64,000 bases of DNA from Bacteroidota bacterium (lineage in GTDB: Bacteria > Bacteroidota > Bacteroidia > Bacteroidales > Dysgonomonadaceae), in contig JAEZGN010000004.1 in the NCBI GenBank assembly GCA_023437305.1, forward strand, positions 248,001 through 312,000, read 5' to 3'. Position 1 is the stretch's first letter. Each line of letters starts with the position of its first letter. The translations under genes and the position numbers were made by a program. The notes under the pieces were generated by a model, which saw only the letters and a list, made by a program, of their open reading frames with translations, was not told where the DNA came from and did not search any database. Positions 1-9,337 of the stretch are shown here, one piece after another.

Positions 1-157
1 GTGTCCGTGTCGACGGCTCAAAAAAAAGTGTAGCACACACTTTGCCTTCCAATAACCTACGGTTAGGTTGCTCGTCAAATTTTTTAGTCAGATTAAGTAT
101 TCTCAGAATATCTTCTTTCGAATAATCTGTAATTGAAACCAGGCTTTTATTGCACAT
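1..157 (-). CDS. pyrB: Aspartate carbamoyltransferase catalytic subunit, N-terminal part (cut by window edge)
   Basis: Reading the minus strand from an ATG at 157 gives 52 codons that run off the left edge. The translation begins [20 protein letters not shown] and ends in FFEPSTRT, the carbamoyl-phosphate-binding STRT motif of aspartate and ornithine carbamoyltransferases. The N-terminal sequence fits the aspartate enzyme, which condenses carbamoyl phosphate with aspartate in pyrimidine synthesis. Only about one sixth of the expected ~305 residues is present, so pyrI and other neighbours cannot be seen. No TAnnTTTG box was found directly upstream. An ornithine carbamoyltransferase paralogue is the main alternative but fits the N-terminus less well. 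Confidence 0.88.
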   Translation of the reverse strand, partial: MCNKSLVSITDYSKEDILRILNLTKKFDEQPNRRLLEGKVCATLFFEPSTRT

Positions 158-560
158 AACTATTTATATTTTGTAAGAGTAAAATTTATATTCAACAAAA
201 AGACAACAGAAAAAAAGTGACACATTCCACTATATCACAAACAACTAATAAACAACACAATAAACACCAAAAGGTGACAAAAGTGACACTTTTACAGTTG
301 TTTTTTATTGTTACTTTTCTATTATCAGTCAACTACCGCAAAGATCTCTATATAAGACAATTTATTTCAAAAAAAATCCCCGAAAAAGAATACTTCTTCG
401 AGGATACTATCTATATCAATAATAATTCATTGGAAATACAGGAACCACTGTCGTGAAAATAATACTGTTGCATATAAGCTATTTTTTCCATCATAATTCT
501 CTATATATTATAACAAAGGTAGTCACTTTTTTTGAGATACAATTTTTTACGAATCAAAAA
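158..560. other. Intergenic region without a convincing gene
   Basis: This stretch lies between the start of pyrB and the end of atpG. An open frame of 79 codons (217-456, plus strand, GTG start) has a short hydrophobic run but no recognised domain, no clear ribosome binding site and no -7 box, so I do not call it a gene. The sequence is AT-rich and holds several GTGACA words at 217-290. Confidence 0.5.
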
Positions 561-600
561 AACTAAAAAAATAAGCCCCAAACTATAAAAGTCCGGGGCT
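561..600 (-). terminator. Intrinsic terminator of the atp operon
   Basis: AGCCCC (574-579) pairs with GGGGCT (595-600). On the minus-strand transcript the hairpin is followed by a U-rich run (561-573). It lies 25 bases past the atpG stop, as expected for the end of the operon. Confidence 0.85.
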
Positions 601-625
601 ATATTTTATAAAGAATTTTCTCCTA

Positions 626-1510
626 TCACTGCAATGCCGAAGCACCACCGATAATATCCAACAATTCGTTTGTAACAGCTTGTTGACGCGACTTGTTGTA
701 TTGAATAGTCAGATCCTGTACCAGTTCATCGGCATTGTCTGATGCTATTTGCATAGCAATCATACGTGCGGCATGTTCCGATGCATTAGCATCGAGCAAA
801 GCAGCATACAAGCGTGAATAAAGCACGGTAGGGATTAAAGAGTCGAGAATTTCCTCCTTCGATGGTTCAAGGATATAGTCTGCAAACATATTATCGTCTT
901 GCTGACCTTCGGGCTTAGCACTCTCCAAGTCGAAAGGAAGGAATTGTATCTTCTTTAATTTCTGAGATCCGGTAGATATGAAATGATGATAAATTAAGAT
1001 CACCTCATCTATTTCTCCATCAATATATTTCTTTATCAGTTCTTTGGCCAGATCCTGTACGGCTAAGAAAGAAGGCTTATCGGCCATATCCCTATAATCG
1101 CCCTGCGCCGCTATTCCTTGTTTCTTTAGGGCGTCGGCCAATTTTTTACCGATAGGATACACCAAGATATTCTCTGCTCCTAGTTCTTCTCTTTTTTTAG
1201 TGTAAACAAGGTTGAACTCTCTTATTACATTCGAGTTATATGCACCACAAAGCGAAGAGTTGGAAGCAAAACCAACTATAGCGACTCTTTTTGTTTCTCT
1301 TTTCTGGATAAAAGGAGACTCATAGCTTGTATCAGAAGACAGAAGATTAGTCAGAATGACATCTAACTTTTGCTGATAAGGCAAGAAGTTGCTGATTGCA
1401 TTTTGCGCCTTGTGCAACTTAGATGAAGCAATCATCTTCATTGCAGAAGTTATCTTCTTGGTACTTTTTACAGAGCCAATTCTATTTTTTATTTCCTTAA
1501 GAGATGCCAT
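626..1510 (-). CDS. atpG: F1Fo ATP synthase subunit gamma
   Basis: Central rotor shaft of the F1 motor, which couples Fo ring rotation to the catalytic sites. The protein has 294 residues, the usual length. The N-terminal helix (LKEIKNRIGSVKSTKKITSA) and the C-terminal helix (SRQQAVTNELLDIIGGASAL) are the two conserved halves of the gamma coiled coil. It is the last gene of the atp operon, starting 6 bases after the atpA stop and followed by a terminator. Confidence 0.97.
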   Translation of the reverse strand: MASLKEIKNRIGSVKSTKKITSAMKMIASSKLHKAQNAISNFLPYQQKLDVILTNLLSSDTSYESPFIQKRETKRVAIVGFASNSSLCGAYNSNVIREFNLVYTKKREELGAENILVYPIGKKLADALKKQGIAAQGDYRDMADKPSFLAVQDLAKELIKKYIDGEIDEVILIYHHFISTGSQKLKKIQFLPFDLESAKPEGQQDDNMFADYILEPSKEEILDSLIPTVLYSRLYAALLDANASEHAARMIAMQIASDNADELVQDLTIQYNKSRQQAVTNELLDIIGGASALQ

Positions 1511-1516
1511 AATTCA

Positions 1517-3103
1517 TTATTTTTTGTACTGAGAAGCAATATCTGCGGCTACTTTTCTGATTTTAGTTTCCACATCTTCGTTGATGACTCCTTTTTTCAG
1601 GACATCCAGCACATCAGCTTGATATTGCATTTCCAATGTTCTCAGAAATTCGGTTTCGAACTCATGTATTTTATCTTCCGGCACTTGACGAAGCAAACCA
1701 TTCGTTCCGCAATACAATATGGCGATCTGTTTTTCAACAGGTACAGGCGCATACTGAGGCTGAACAAGCAATACAGTATTCTTCTTACCTTTATCGATAG
1801 TCATTGCCGTAACGGGGTCCATATCGCCACCAAACTGGGTAAATGCTTCCAGTTCACGATACTGAGCCTGGTCAATCTTCAATGTTCCGGCAACTTTTTT
1901 CATCGCTTTCACCTGAGCCGAACCTCCCACACGAGATACAGATATACCCACATCAATAGCCGGACGCATACCCGCATTGAAGAGGTCTATATCGAGGAAT
2001 ATTTGTCCGTCGGTAATAGAGATAACGTTGGTAGGAATATACGCAGATACGTCACCCGCCTGAGTCTCGATAATAGGAAGAGCAGTAAGAGAACCTCCCG
2101 CTTTCACCTTTCCTTTAAGGCTTGGAGGCAAGTCGTTCATCTGTTCGGCAACTTCCTGCTGGCTGATAATTTTAGCCGCGCGCTCCAACAAACGGGAGTG
2201 CAAGTAGAAGATATCACCCGGATATGCTTCACGTCCCGGTGGACGACGAAGAATCAAGGATACTTCACGATATGCAACAGCCTGTTTCGACAAGTCGTCA
2301 TATACCACAAGGGCATGACGTCCGGTGTCGCGGAAATATTCTCCGATAGCAGCACCTGCAAACGCAGCAAAATACTGAACTGCTGCCGGCTCGGCTGCTG
2401 TAGCCGAAACTACGACCGTATAGTCTAGCGCACCTTTTTCTTTTAGTGTTTCTACTATATTGGCAACTGTAGATGCTTTCTGACCGATGGCTACATAAAT
2501 ACAGTATACAGGGTCTCCTGCATCATAATTGCTTCTTTGATTGATAATGGTGTCTATCGCAATGGCAGTTTTACCTGTCTGACGGTCACCGATGATAAGC
2601 TCACGTTGCCCGCGTCCGATAGGGATCATAGCATCTACAGATTTCAATCCGGTCTGTAGAGGCTGAGTTACAGGCTGACGGTATATTACCCCCGGAGCTT
2701 TACGTTCCAGTGGCATTTCCAGCAGTTCGCCGATAATTGGGCCTTTTCCGTCCAAAGGCTCGCCCAGAGGATTGATTACACGCCCTAACATGCTTTCACC
2801 CACGTTGATGGATGCAATACGGCCTGTACGTTTTACGGTAAATCCTTCCTTTATCTGGTCTGACGGGCCTAACAATACAGCACCTACATTGTCTTCTTCC
2901 AAGTTCATCACAACAGCCATAATGCCGTTGTCGAACTCAAGAAGTTCGTTTGCCTCTGCATTTTTAAGTCCGTATATGCGAACAACACCATCTCCTACAT
3001 AGAGAACTGTACCCACCTCCTCGAACTGTACGCGGCTACTGATATTCTCTAGCTGCATTTTCAGCACATCGGAGACTTCGCTTGCTTTTATATTTTCAGA
3101 CAT
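1517..3103 (-). CDS. atpA: F1Fo ATP synthase subunit alpha
   Basis: Non-catalytic nucleotide-binding subunit of the F1 hexamer, 528 residues. Walker A is GDRQTGKT at residues 172-179. The stretch [20 protein letters not shown] followed by [13 protein letters not shown] is the conserved core, and the C-terminal helical domain is complete. It lies between atpH (upstream, 70-base gap) and atpG. The N-terminus beginning [18 protein letters not shown] is normal for the family. Confidence 0.98.
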   Translation of the reverse strand: MSENIKASEVSDVLKMQLENISSRVQFEEVGTVLYVGDGVVRIYGLKNAEANELLEFDNGIMAVVMNLEEDNVGAVLLGPSDQIKEGFTVKRTGRIASINVGESMLGRVINPLGEPLDGKGPIIGELLEMPLERKAPGVIYRQPVTQPLQTGLKSVDAMIPIGRGQRELIIGDRQTGKTAIAIDTIINQRSNYDAGDPVYCIYVAIGQKASTVANIVETLKEKGALDYTVVVSATAAEPAAVQYFAAFAGAAIGEYFRDTGRHALVVYDDLSKQAVAYREVSLILRRPPGREAYPGDIFYLHSRLLERAAKIISQQEVAEQMNDLPPSLKGKVKAGGSLTALPIIETQAGDVSAYIPTNVISITDGQIFLDIDLFNAGMRPAIDVGISVSRVGGSAQVKAMKKVAGTLKIDQAQYRELEAFTQFGGDMDPVTAMTIDKGKKNTVLLVQPQYAPVPVEKQIAILYCGTNGLLRQVPEDKIHEFETEFLRTLEMQYQADVLDVLKKGVINEDVETKIRKVAADIASQYKK

Positions 3104-3173
3104 ATTTTATTCAAATTATTAGTTACTATAAAGCTATACGTGGATAGCTCTTTTCAAATAAGTAGAGTATCTA

Positions 3174-3728
3174 TTATCCAATCTTACTGTTTTCGGCGAT
3201 AAACTTTTGCTTGATACGCTTCAACTGACTTTTTACGCTGGCATCCAACCTGTATGTGTCGATATACAGAATAAAGCCTCCTTCGATATCCGGATCTACA
3301 CTTGTTTCAAAATCAAGCGTCCCCGGTTTAATCTTCTGTAGCAAGCTTTTCATCTTCTGTTTTGTAGCATCATCCACAGGGGTAGCAGTAACAAGCTTCC
3401 CGGTATTGATATGCTTGGCTTCACAATACAAATCGATGTAACTGAGCGCAATATTTCGAAGATACATCTCACGTCTTTTTTTCACTACCAGCTCGGCAAA
3501 ACGAATATACTCGTTACTCGGTTTTGCACCCACAGCAGCCTTTATCAGTGTAAGCTTATCTTCGGCATTCAACGTAGGATTATCCATTGCCATACGCAAA
3601 CGGGGTTCGCGGACAAATGACGATGCTACCTTTTTCATTTCGGCAAACAATACATCCTCCGCTTTCTGATCCACTGCATATAGCAACAGAGCTTTAGCAT
3701 ATCGCTTAGAAATCATCCCTTCATTCAT
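3174..3728 (-). CDS. atpH: F1Fo ATP synthase subunit delta
   Basis: Peripheral-stalk subunit (OSCP family) that joins the b subunit to the top of F1. It has 184 residues. The start MISKRYAKALLLYA is the typical delta N-terminus, and the C-terminal segment (IEGGFILYIDTYRLDASVKS) matches the conserved GG-x-I-D-x-S-x-LK pattern. The start sits 9 bases after the atpF stop. Confidence 0.95.
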   Translation of the reverse strand: MNEGMISKRYAKALLLYAVDQKAEDVLFAEMKKVASSFVREPRLRMAMDNPTLNAEDKLTLIKAAVGAKPSNEYIRFAELVVKKRREMYLRNIALSYIDLYCEAKHINTGKLVTATPVDDATKQKMKSLLQKIKPGTLDFETSVDPDIEGGFILYIDTYRLDASVKSQLKRIKQKFIAENSKIG

Positions 3729-3737
3729 AACAGTTGA

Positions 3738-4238
3738 TTAAGATTTAGACACCATAGCTTCATCCACTAGGCGATCAATCATTGACATTTGTTCTTTAGG
3801 GTCTTTCAAGGTATCTCGAAGAACTTTTTCGGCAACATCCACAGATAGTTCAGCTACCTGACGACGAATGTCGCGTATAGCCTGATCTTTTTCCATTTGG
3901 ATCTGCTTTCTTATTTCTTCCATTTCCTTTGCCCCGGCTATCTTGGCTTGCTCACGTGCTTCGTTTATAATACGATCGCGTGTATCAGCCGCCTCTTTCA
4001 AGATCTTCACCTGTTCTGCCTTAGCTGATGAAAGTATTTCATCACTTTTTTCTTTTATCGAAGCCAATTGCTCATTGGCTTTCTGGGCTGCATCCAACGA
4101 ATCTTGTATATAGTTTTTGCGTTCTTCCACCATTTTGGTTATCACAGGGAAACCAAATTTGGCCAGAACGAAGAAAACTACTATAAAAGATAGGAGCATC
4201 CAAAAAAGAAGGCCGGATTCAGGTAATAGTAAATTCAT
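3738..4238 (-). CDS. atpF: F1Fo ATP synthase subunit b
   Basis: Membrane-anchored peripheral stalk subunit, 166 residues. One transmembrane helix (about residues 8-28) is followed by a long charged helix with repeated Ala, Glu and Lys that should form the dimeric coiled coil. It stands between the c and delta genes, the standard position. Confidence 0.95.
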   Translation of the reverse strand: MNLLLPESGLLFWMLLSFIVVFFVLAKFGFPVITKMVEERKNYIQDSLDAAQKANEQLASIKEKSDEILSSAKAEQVKILKEAADTRDRIINEAREQAKIAGAKEMEEIRKQIQMEKDQAIRDIRRQVAELSVDVAEKVLRDTLKDPKEQMSMIDRLVDEAMVSKS

Positions 4239-4252
4239 ATCTATTTACTAAT

Positions 4253-4510
<258 letters not shown>

Positions 4511-4550
4511 TTAATTTAAAATTATTTAATTGTTAATTTACTTTTTTATA

Positions 4551-5651
4551 TTAATGTTTTTCTACGTGATGATGTGGCTCTACCTGTGCCAGCCCGATAA
4601 ATACAGCCGACAACATAGTAAATACATAAGCCTGAATATAAGCTACTAATATCTCTAGCAGACTAATAAAAATCATCAGCAATACTGATACTACAGTCAT
4701 CGAACTGTTAATTAATGTTCCAAGATTTGCAGTAACAAATATCAAACATGTAAGGCCTAATACGACAGAGTGTCCCGCAAGAATATTGGCAAAGAGACGA
4801 ATCATTAACGCAAAAGGTTTTGTAAAGACACCTACTAATTCTATCGCCGGCATAATCGGAATTGGAATCTTGAGCCAGGTAGGTACATCAGGCCAAAATA
4901 TTTCTTTCCAATACTCCTTCGAACCGAAAAGATTAACGATAAAGAATGTAAACAGAGCGAGCACCAAAGTCACAGCAATATTACCTGTAACATTTGCTCC
5001 TCCCGGAAAGAGAGGTATCAAACCCAATAGATTGTTAAACAAGATGAAGAAAAACACAGTAAGCAGATAGGGAGAAAACTTTCTGTAATTCTTCCCTACA
5101 CATGGCTTAATAATATCGTCTTGCACACTCATTATAAACATCTCCATAAACCCGACAAAGCCTTTTGGAGCTTTCTTTTCGCCTGTCTTAGCTTGCCTTC
5201 TGTACCATTTAGATACACTAAGGATTATGATTATAAAAAGTGTAGAGCTGATCAGCAAGCTTGCCGCATTCTTAGTTAACGAAATGTCCCAAGGACGTAT
5301 TTCTTCACCCGAAGCATTCTTTTCTACAATCTTACCTCTGTATTTACCTTCTTGTGCAATATAAAATCCCTCGTGTGCCTCATGCCCATGATGAAATCTG
5401 GACGACATAAAAACATGCCAACCCGAGGATTCTCCCTTCACGATTATTGGCAACGGAATGGAAATATGTGTATCTCCAAACGAAGTTAAATGCCACTCGT
5501 ATGCATCAGCAAGGTGATCTAGTATAAGTTCTTTAACGTTCAATTCTTTCTCAGATTCAGCCTCATGTGCGTTTTCTGCTGCCAGAGGTTGAAAACCCAT
5601 TACGGTAAACAAAAGAACTGAAGTTAAAATGTATTTTAAATAGTGTTTCAT
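4551..5651 (-). CDS. atpB: F1Fo ATP synthase subunit a, with long periplasmic N-terminal extension
   Basis: Stator channel subunit that passes ions to the c ring. It is 366 residues, about 100 longer than the E. coli protein. Residues 1-25 look like a signal peptide, followed by a His-rich polar segment of about 100 residues. The membrane domain starts near residue 130. The essential arginine is Arg285 in MIRLFANILAGH. The C-terminus ends in EPHHHVEKH. Long N-terminal extensions on subunit a are, to my knowledge, usual in Bacteroidetes. The start lies one base after the stop of the small membrane protein upstream. Confidence 0.96.
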   Translation of the reverse strand: MKHYLKYILTSVLLFTVMGFQPLAAENAHEAESEKELNVKELILDHLADAYEWHLTSFGDTHISIPLPIIVKGESSGWHVFMSSRFHHGHEAHEGFYIAQEGKYRGKIVEKNASGEEIRPWDISLTKNAASLLISSTLFIIIILSVSKWYRRQAKTGEKKAPKGFVGFMEMFIMSVQDDIIKPCVGKNYRKFSPYLLTVFFFILFNNLLGLIPLFPGGANVTGNIAVTLVLALFTFFIVNLFGSKEYWKEIFWPDVPTWLKIPIPIMPAIELVGVFTKPFALMIRLFANILAGHSVVLGLTCLIFVTANLGTLINSSMTVVSVLLMIFISLLEILVAYIQAYVFTMLSAVFIGLAQVEPHHHVEKH

Positions 5652-5652
5652 A

Positions 5653-6051
5653 CTATTGTTGTTTTTTCTTTAACCGTTTTTCTATCCTTAGAAACAAATA
5701 TGCCTCGAAGGCCAGAAAAAGAAGATAGAAAATCATAAATATAAGGACGAAGCTTTTAATATTTTCTTTTATTACCATGGCATAGATTGCTATGAAAATA
5801 AGCGAGGCGAATACTTTAACCACTTTAGTCAGCATATATACATTCAGCATTTGCCTTTGTGTTGCTCTACTGCTCGATGAGTCTGCATACAAGACAATCA
5901 ATGATTCCAGTATTATAAAGAAAGCCAGAATGCCTTCGTACCACTTGGGATAAAACTCAGGAAACTGATAGTTGAGCAAAGCCTGTATAAGAGCTCCTGT
6001 AACAATCCCAAACAGGGTAATAGAAAGAATTAATTTTACTTTTACATCCAT
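5653..6051 (-). CDS. Small membrane protein of the atp operon (AtpI-like position, unknown function)
   Basis: A protein of about 132 residues with four predicted membrane helices (roughly residues 6-26, 38-56, 74-95 and 100-122 from the chosen start) and a basic C-terminal tail (EKRLKKKQQ). I chose the ATG at 6051, four bases after the atpC stop, over an upstream GTG at 6066 inside atpC. It sits where other bacteria place atpI, a c-ring assembly factor, and has similar topology, but I cannot show homology. A role in Fo assembly is inferred from position. Confidence 0.85.
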   Translation of the reverse strand: MDVKVKLILSITLFGIVTGALIQALLNYQFPEFYPKWYEGILAFFIILESLIVLYADSSSSRATQRQMLNVYMLTKVVKVFASLIFIAIYAMVIKENIKSFVLIFMIFYLLFLAFEAYLFLRIEKRLKKKQQ

Positions 6052-6055
6052 CCCT

Positions 6056-6304
6056 TTAAGATACACAGATTGTCACAACCCCATTATTCACTTCCACCAT
6101 GCCACCGCCTACTTCGAGAGATTTTTCCACACCGTTTTCGGTATAGGTAATAACCCCCTTTTGCAAGGCCGAGATCAAAGGAGCATGGTCGGGATAAACC
6201 CCGAAACTGCCTTGAATCCCCGGAATTACAACCGAAGCAACCATTCCTGAAAACAGCTTAGCCTCGGGTGAGATAATATTTAGTTGAAGTTCTGATTTTT
6301 TCAT
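6056..6304 (-). CDS. atpC: F1Fo ATP synthase subunit epsilon, short form
   Basis: Only 82 residues, against 130-140 in most bacteria. The visible part is the N-terminal beta-sandwich (LNIISPEAKLFSGMVASVVI; GSFGVYPDHAPLISAL) that binds gamma and the c ring. The protein stops straight after this domain (GGGMVEVNNGVVTICVS). The two-helix C-terminal domain that inhibits ATP hydrolysis in other bacteria is missing. I see no downstream remnant of it, since the next gene starts within five bases. It follows atpD by 11 bases. Confidence 0.95.
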   Translation of the reverse strand: MKKSELQLNIISPEAKLFSGMVASVVIPGIQGSFGVYPDHAPLISALQKGVITYTENGVEKSLEVGGGMVEVNNGVVTICVS

Positions 6305-6315
6305 ATGTAAATTCT

Positions 6316-8036
<1,721 letters not shown>

Positions 8037-8042
8037 CAAAGA

Positions 8043-8050
8043 CAAATATA
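8043..8050 (-). promoter_or_regulatory. Promoter -7 box for the atp operon
   Basis: Reads TATATTTG on the minus strand, an exact match to the Bacteroidetes TAnnTTTG box. It lies about 212 bases before the atpD ATG. A less distant match was not found. Confidence 0.55.
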
Positions 8051-8071
8051 AACAATATTAATTTTTAAAGG

Positions 8072-8079
8072 TATTTTTG
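8072..8079 (+). promoter_or_regulatory. Promoter -7 box facing the decayed membrane-protein gene
   Basis: TATTTTTG, an exact TAnnTTTG match 78 bases before the ATG at 8158. It is divergent from the atp promoter 21 bases away. Confidence 0.5.
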
Positions 8080-8157
8080 TGCAGGAAAAAGTAAGCAGGC
8101 TTAGTTTTTTTTGTTTATTTTTACATAGCAGATTAAATATTAACACAAGCTACCAGA

Positions 8158-8959
8158 ATGATCTCAATCTTAATATCCTATCTAATAATACTTTATATTG
8201 CATTTTCTTTGGGTGATTTTTTCATCTTATTATATAATAAAACATGTAAACGTGAAGAAACCTATAATTTATTAGAAATATTTATATTAGGAATATGCTT
8301 TATTTCGGTTTTATTGTCTGTATTTTCGATATGGTTACCTATCAATCAGTATATCCTCGCTGTATTTTTTGTTGTAAGCTTTATACACTGGGGTTTGAAT
8401 AAAGACAGATTGTCCACATATATTTCTTCTTTAAAGTTTGTGTATAGTTCATTAACCTTTAAATATTCTTAACCCGTAGTGCATTTATTATGTTCTTTTT
8501 CTTATTTTTCGAAAAGATAATATTGTTTTTCCACGATTAGGAAAAACAATAGCCTTTGCATATCTAATCTTAATTCTTTTGTTTGTCACCACCAATGTTT
8601 ACTTATCACAAAAATTCGACAGCAATGATTTGCTTAAAACATGTTATCTACCCAAAAGGAATAAACCTGAAATAGAATATACCAAATATCAACTAGGAGG
8701 TATACCTATTTATTTGTTAGATGATGAATATGTCAGAGTGTTTGACTTTTTTCCCGCAACAAGTTCCAAAGGGTTACCTTTCGAACCATTTATAGGATAT
8801 AAAATCCAAAGTATAAAAACTATTGAGCCACGAGGCAGTTCATTTCAGGATGGATTTAGAACCAAAGAGGAATATATAAACATTATAAATGAGAACGTAG
8901 AATTATATAGAGAAAAATATCTGACAAGATATCAAGACTTCTATCCTAAGGATTTCTGA
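8158..8959 (+). pseudogene. Internally deleted copy of the polytopic membrane protein at 9338-11164
   Basis: The first 104 codons (8158-8472) align with residues 1 to about 100 of the intact paralogue downstream. Shared blocks are FSLGDxF, YNKxCK, SxWLP and NxYIL. From about 8480, after an in-frame TAG at 8477, a second frame reads to 8959. It aligns with residues from about 446 to the C-terminus (FPRLGKTIAF versus FPKTIGKSAIF; NKIQSIETIEPRG versus YKIQSIKTIEPRG; DGFRTKEEYI versus NGFRTKKEYI). About 345 central codons are missing at a junction near 8460-8480, and the two halves are out of frame. This is a deletion derivative of a tandem duplicate, not two small genes. Both halves keep good coding similarity, so the deletion may be fairly recent. 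Confidence 0.9.
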
Positions 8960-8991
8960 AAAATAAAATTTTATTACATTCAAATAATATT

Positions 8992-8999
8992 TACCTTTG
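8992..8999 (+). promoter_or_regulatory. Promoter -7 box just upstream of a terminator
   Basis: TACCTTTG, an exact TAnnTTTG match. Transcription would begin near 9005 and meet the hairpin at 9019-9050 at once, giving an RNA of roughly 45 bases. Confidence 0.45.
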
Positions 9000-9018
9000 T
9001 CTCTTAAGATAAAACCAC

Positions 9019-9050
9019 CTCGCGTATTAATTTGTGCGCGAGTTTTTTTT
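9019..9050 (+). terminator. Intrinsic terminator between the two pseudogenes
   Basis: CTCGCG (9019-9024) pairs with CGCGAG (9037-9042) around a 12-base loop and is followed by eight T residues (9043-9050). It could end the decayed membrane-protein transcript or a very short RNA from the box at 8992. Confidence 0.8.
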
Positions 9051-9098
9051 GATTTAGTAATATGAGAATTTATTGTTTTGTATAACTGAAATAATACC

Positions 9099-9299
9099 AT
9101 AAGGATCGGATTCGTTGTTTCATAGAAGGTTATGCAAAACATAGAAGCGTTTACTAAACGAACACTTAGTAATCGAATAAAATGGAAATGAGAAACTATT
9201 GCTAAAGCTATAAACGAAGATAAAATACAAACAGTAGATGAATGTTGAAACACTAAATCAGATAAGAAGATAAATAGATTTTACAAACAAGCTTATTAA
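9099..9299 (+). pseudogene. Remnant of a carboxynorspermidine dehydrogenase-like gene (5' part)
   Basis: One reading frame, interrupted by TAG at 9123 and TGA codons near 9189 and 9246, aligns with residues about 10-75 of the intact enzyme at 11237. Examples are VMQNIEAFTKRTLSNRIK against VAQNMDVFTEIMLASRTK, and ETIAKAINEDKIQT against DAIAAAIGGNKIQT. The start codon and the nucleotide-binding loop are eroded and nothing follows 9299. With the preceding pseudogene it reproduces the gene order of 9338-12430, so the two remnants together are a decayed tandem duplicate. Confidence 0.8.
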
Positions 9300-9337
9300 A
9301 AGACCCAATTAACAATAATAATTAAAGTTGTCAATAA

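Noticed and set aside
217..456. 79-codon plus-strand open frame with GTG start upstream of pyrB
   Set aside because: No domain, ribosome binding site or promoter box, and low-complexity AT-rich content. Treated as non-coding.
1619..2428. 269-codon plus-strand frame inside atpA
   Set aside because: Shadow of a highly conserved gene on the other strand. The length comes from codon bias.
8158..8959. Two independent small membrane and soluble proteins
   Set aside because: Both align end to end with the termini of the 608-residue paralogue, so they are parts of one broken gene.
8903..9253. 116-codon minus-strand frame
   Set aside because: It is antisense to the dehydrogenase remnant and the membrane-protein tail. 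The plus-strand frame explains the sequence better.
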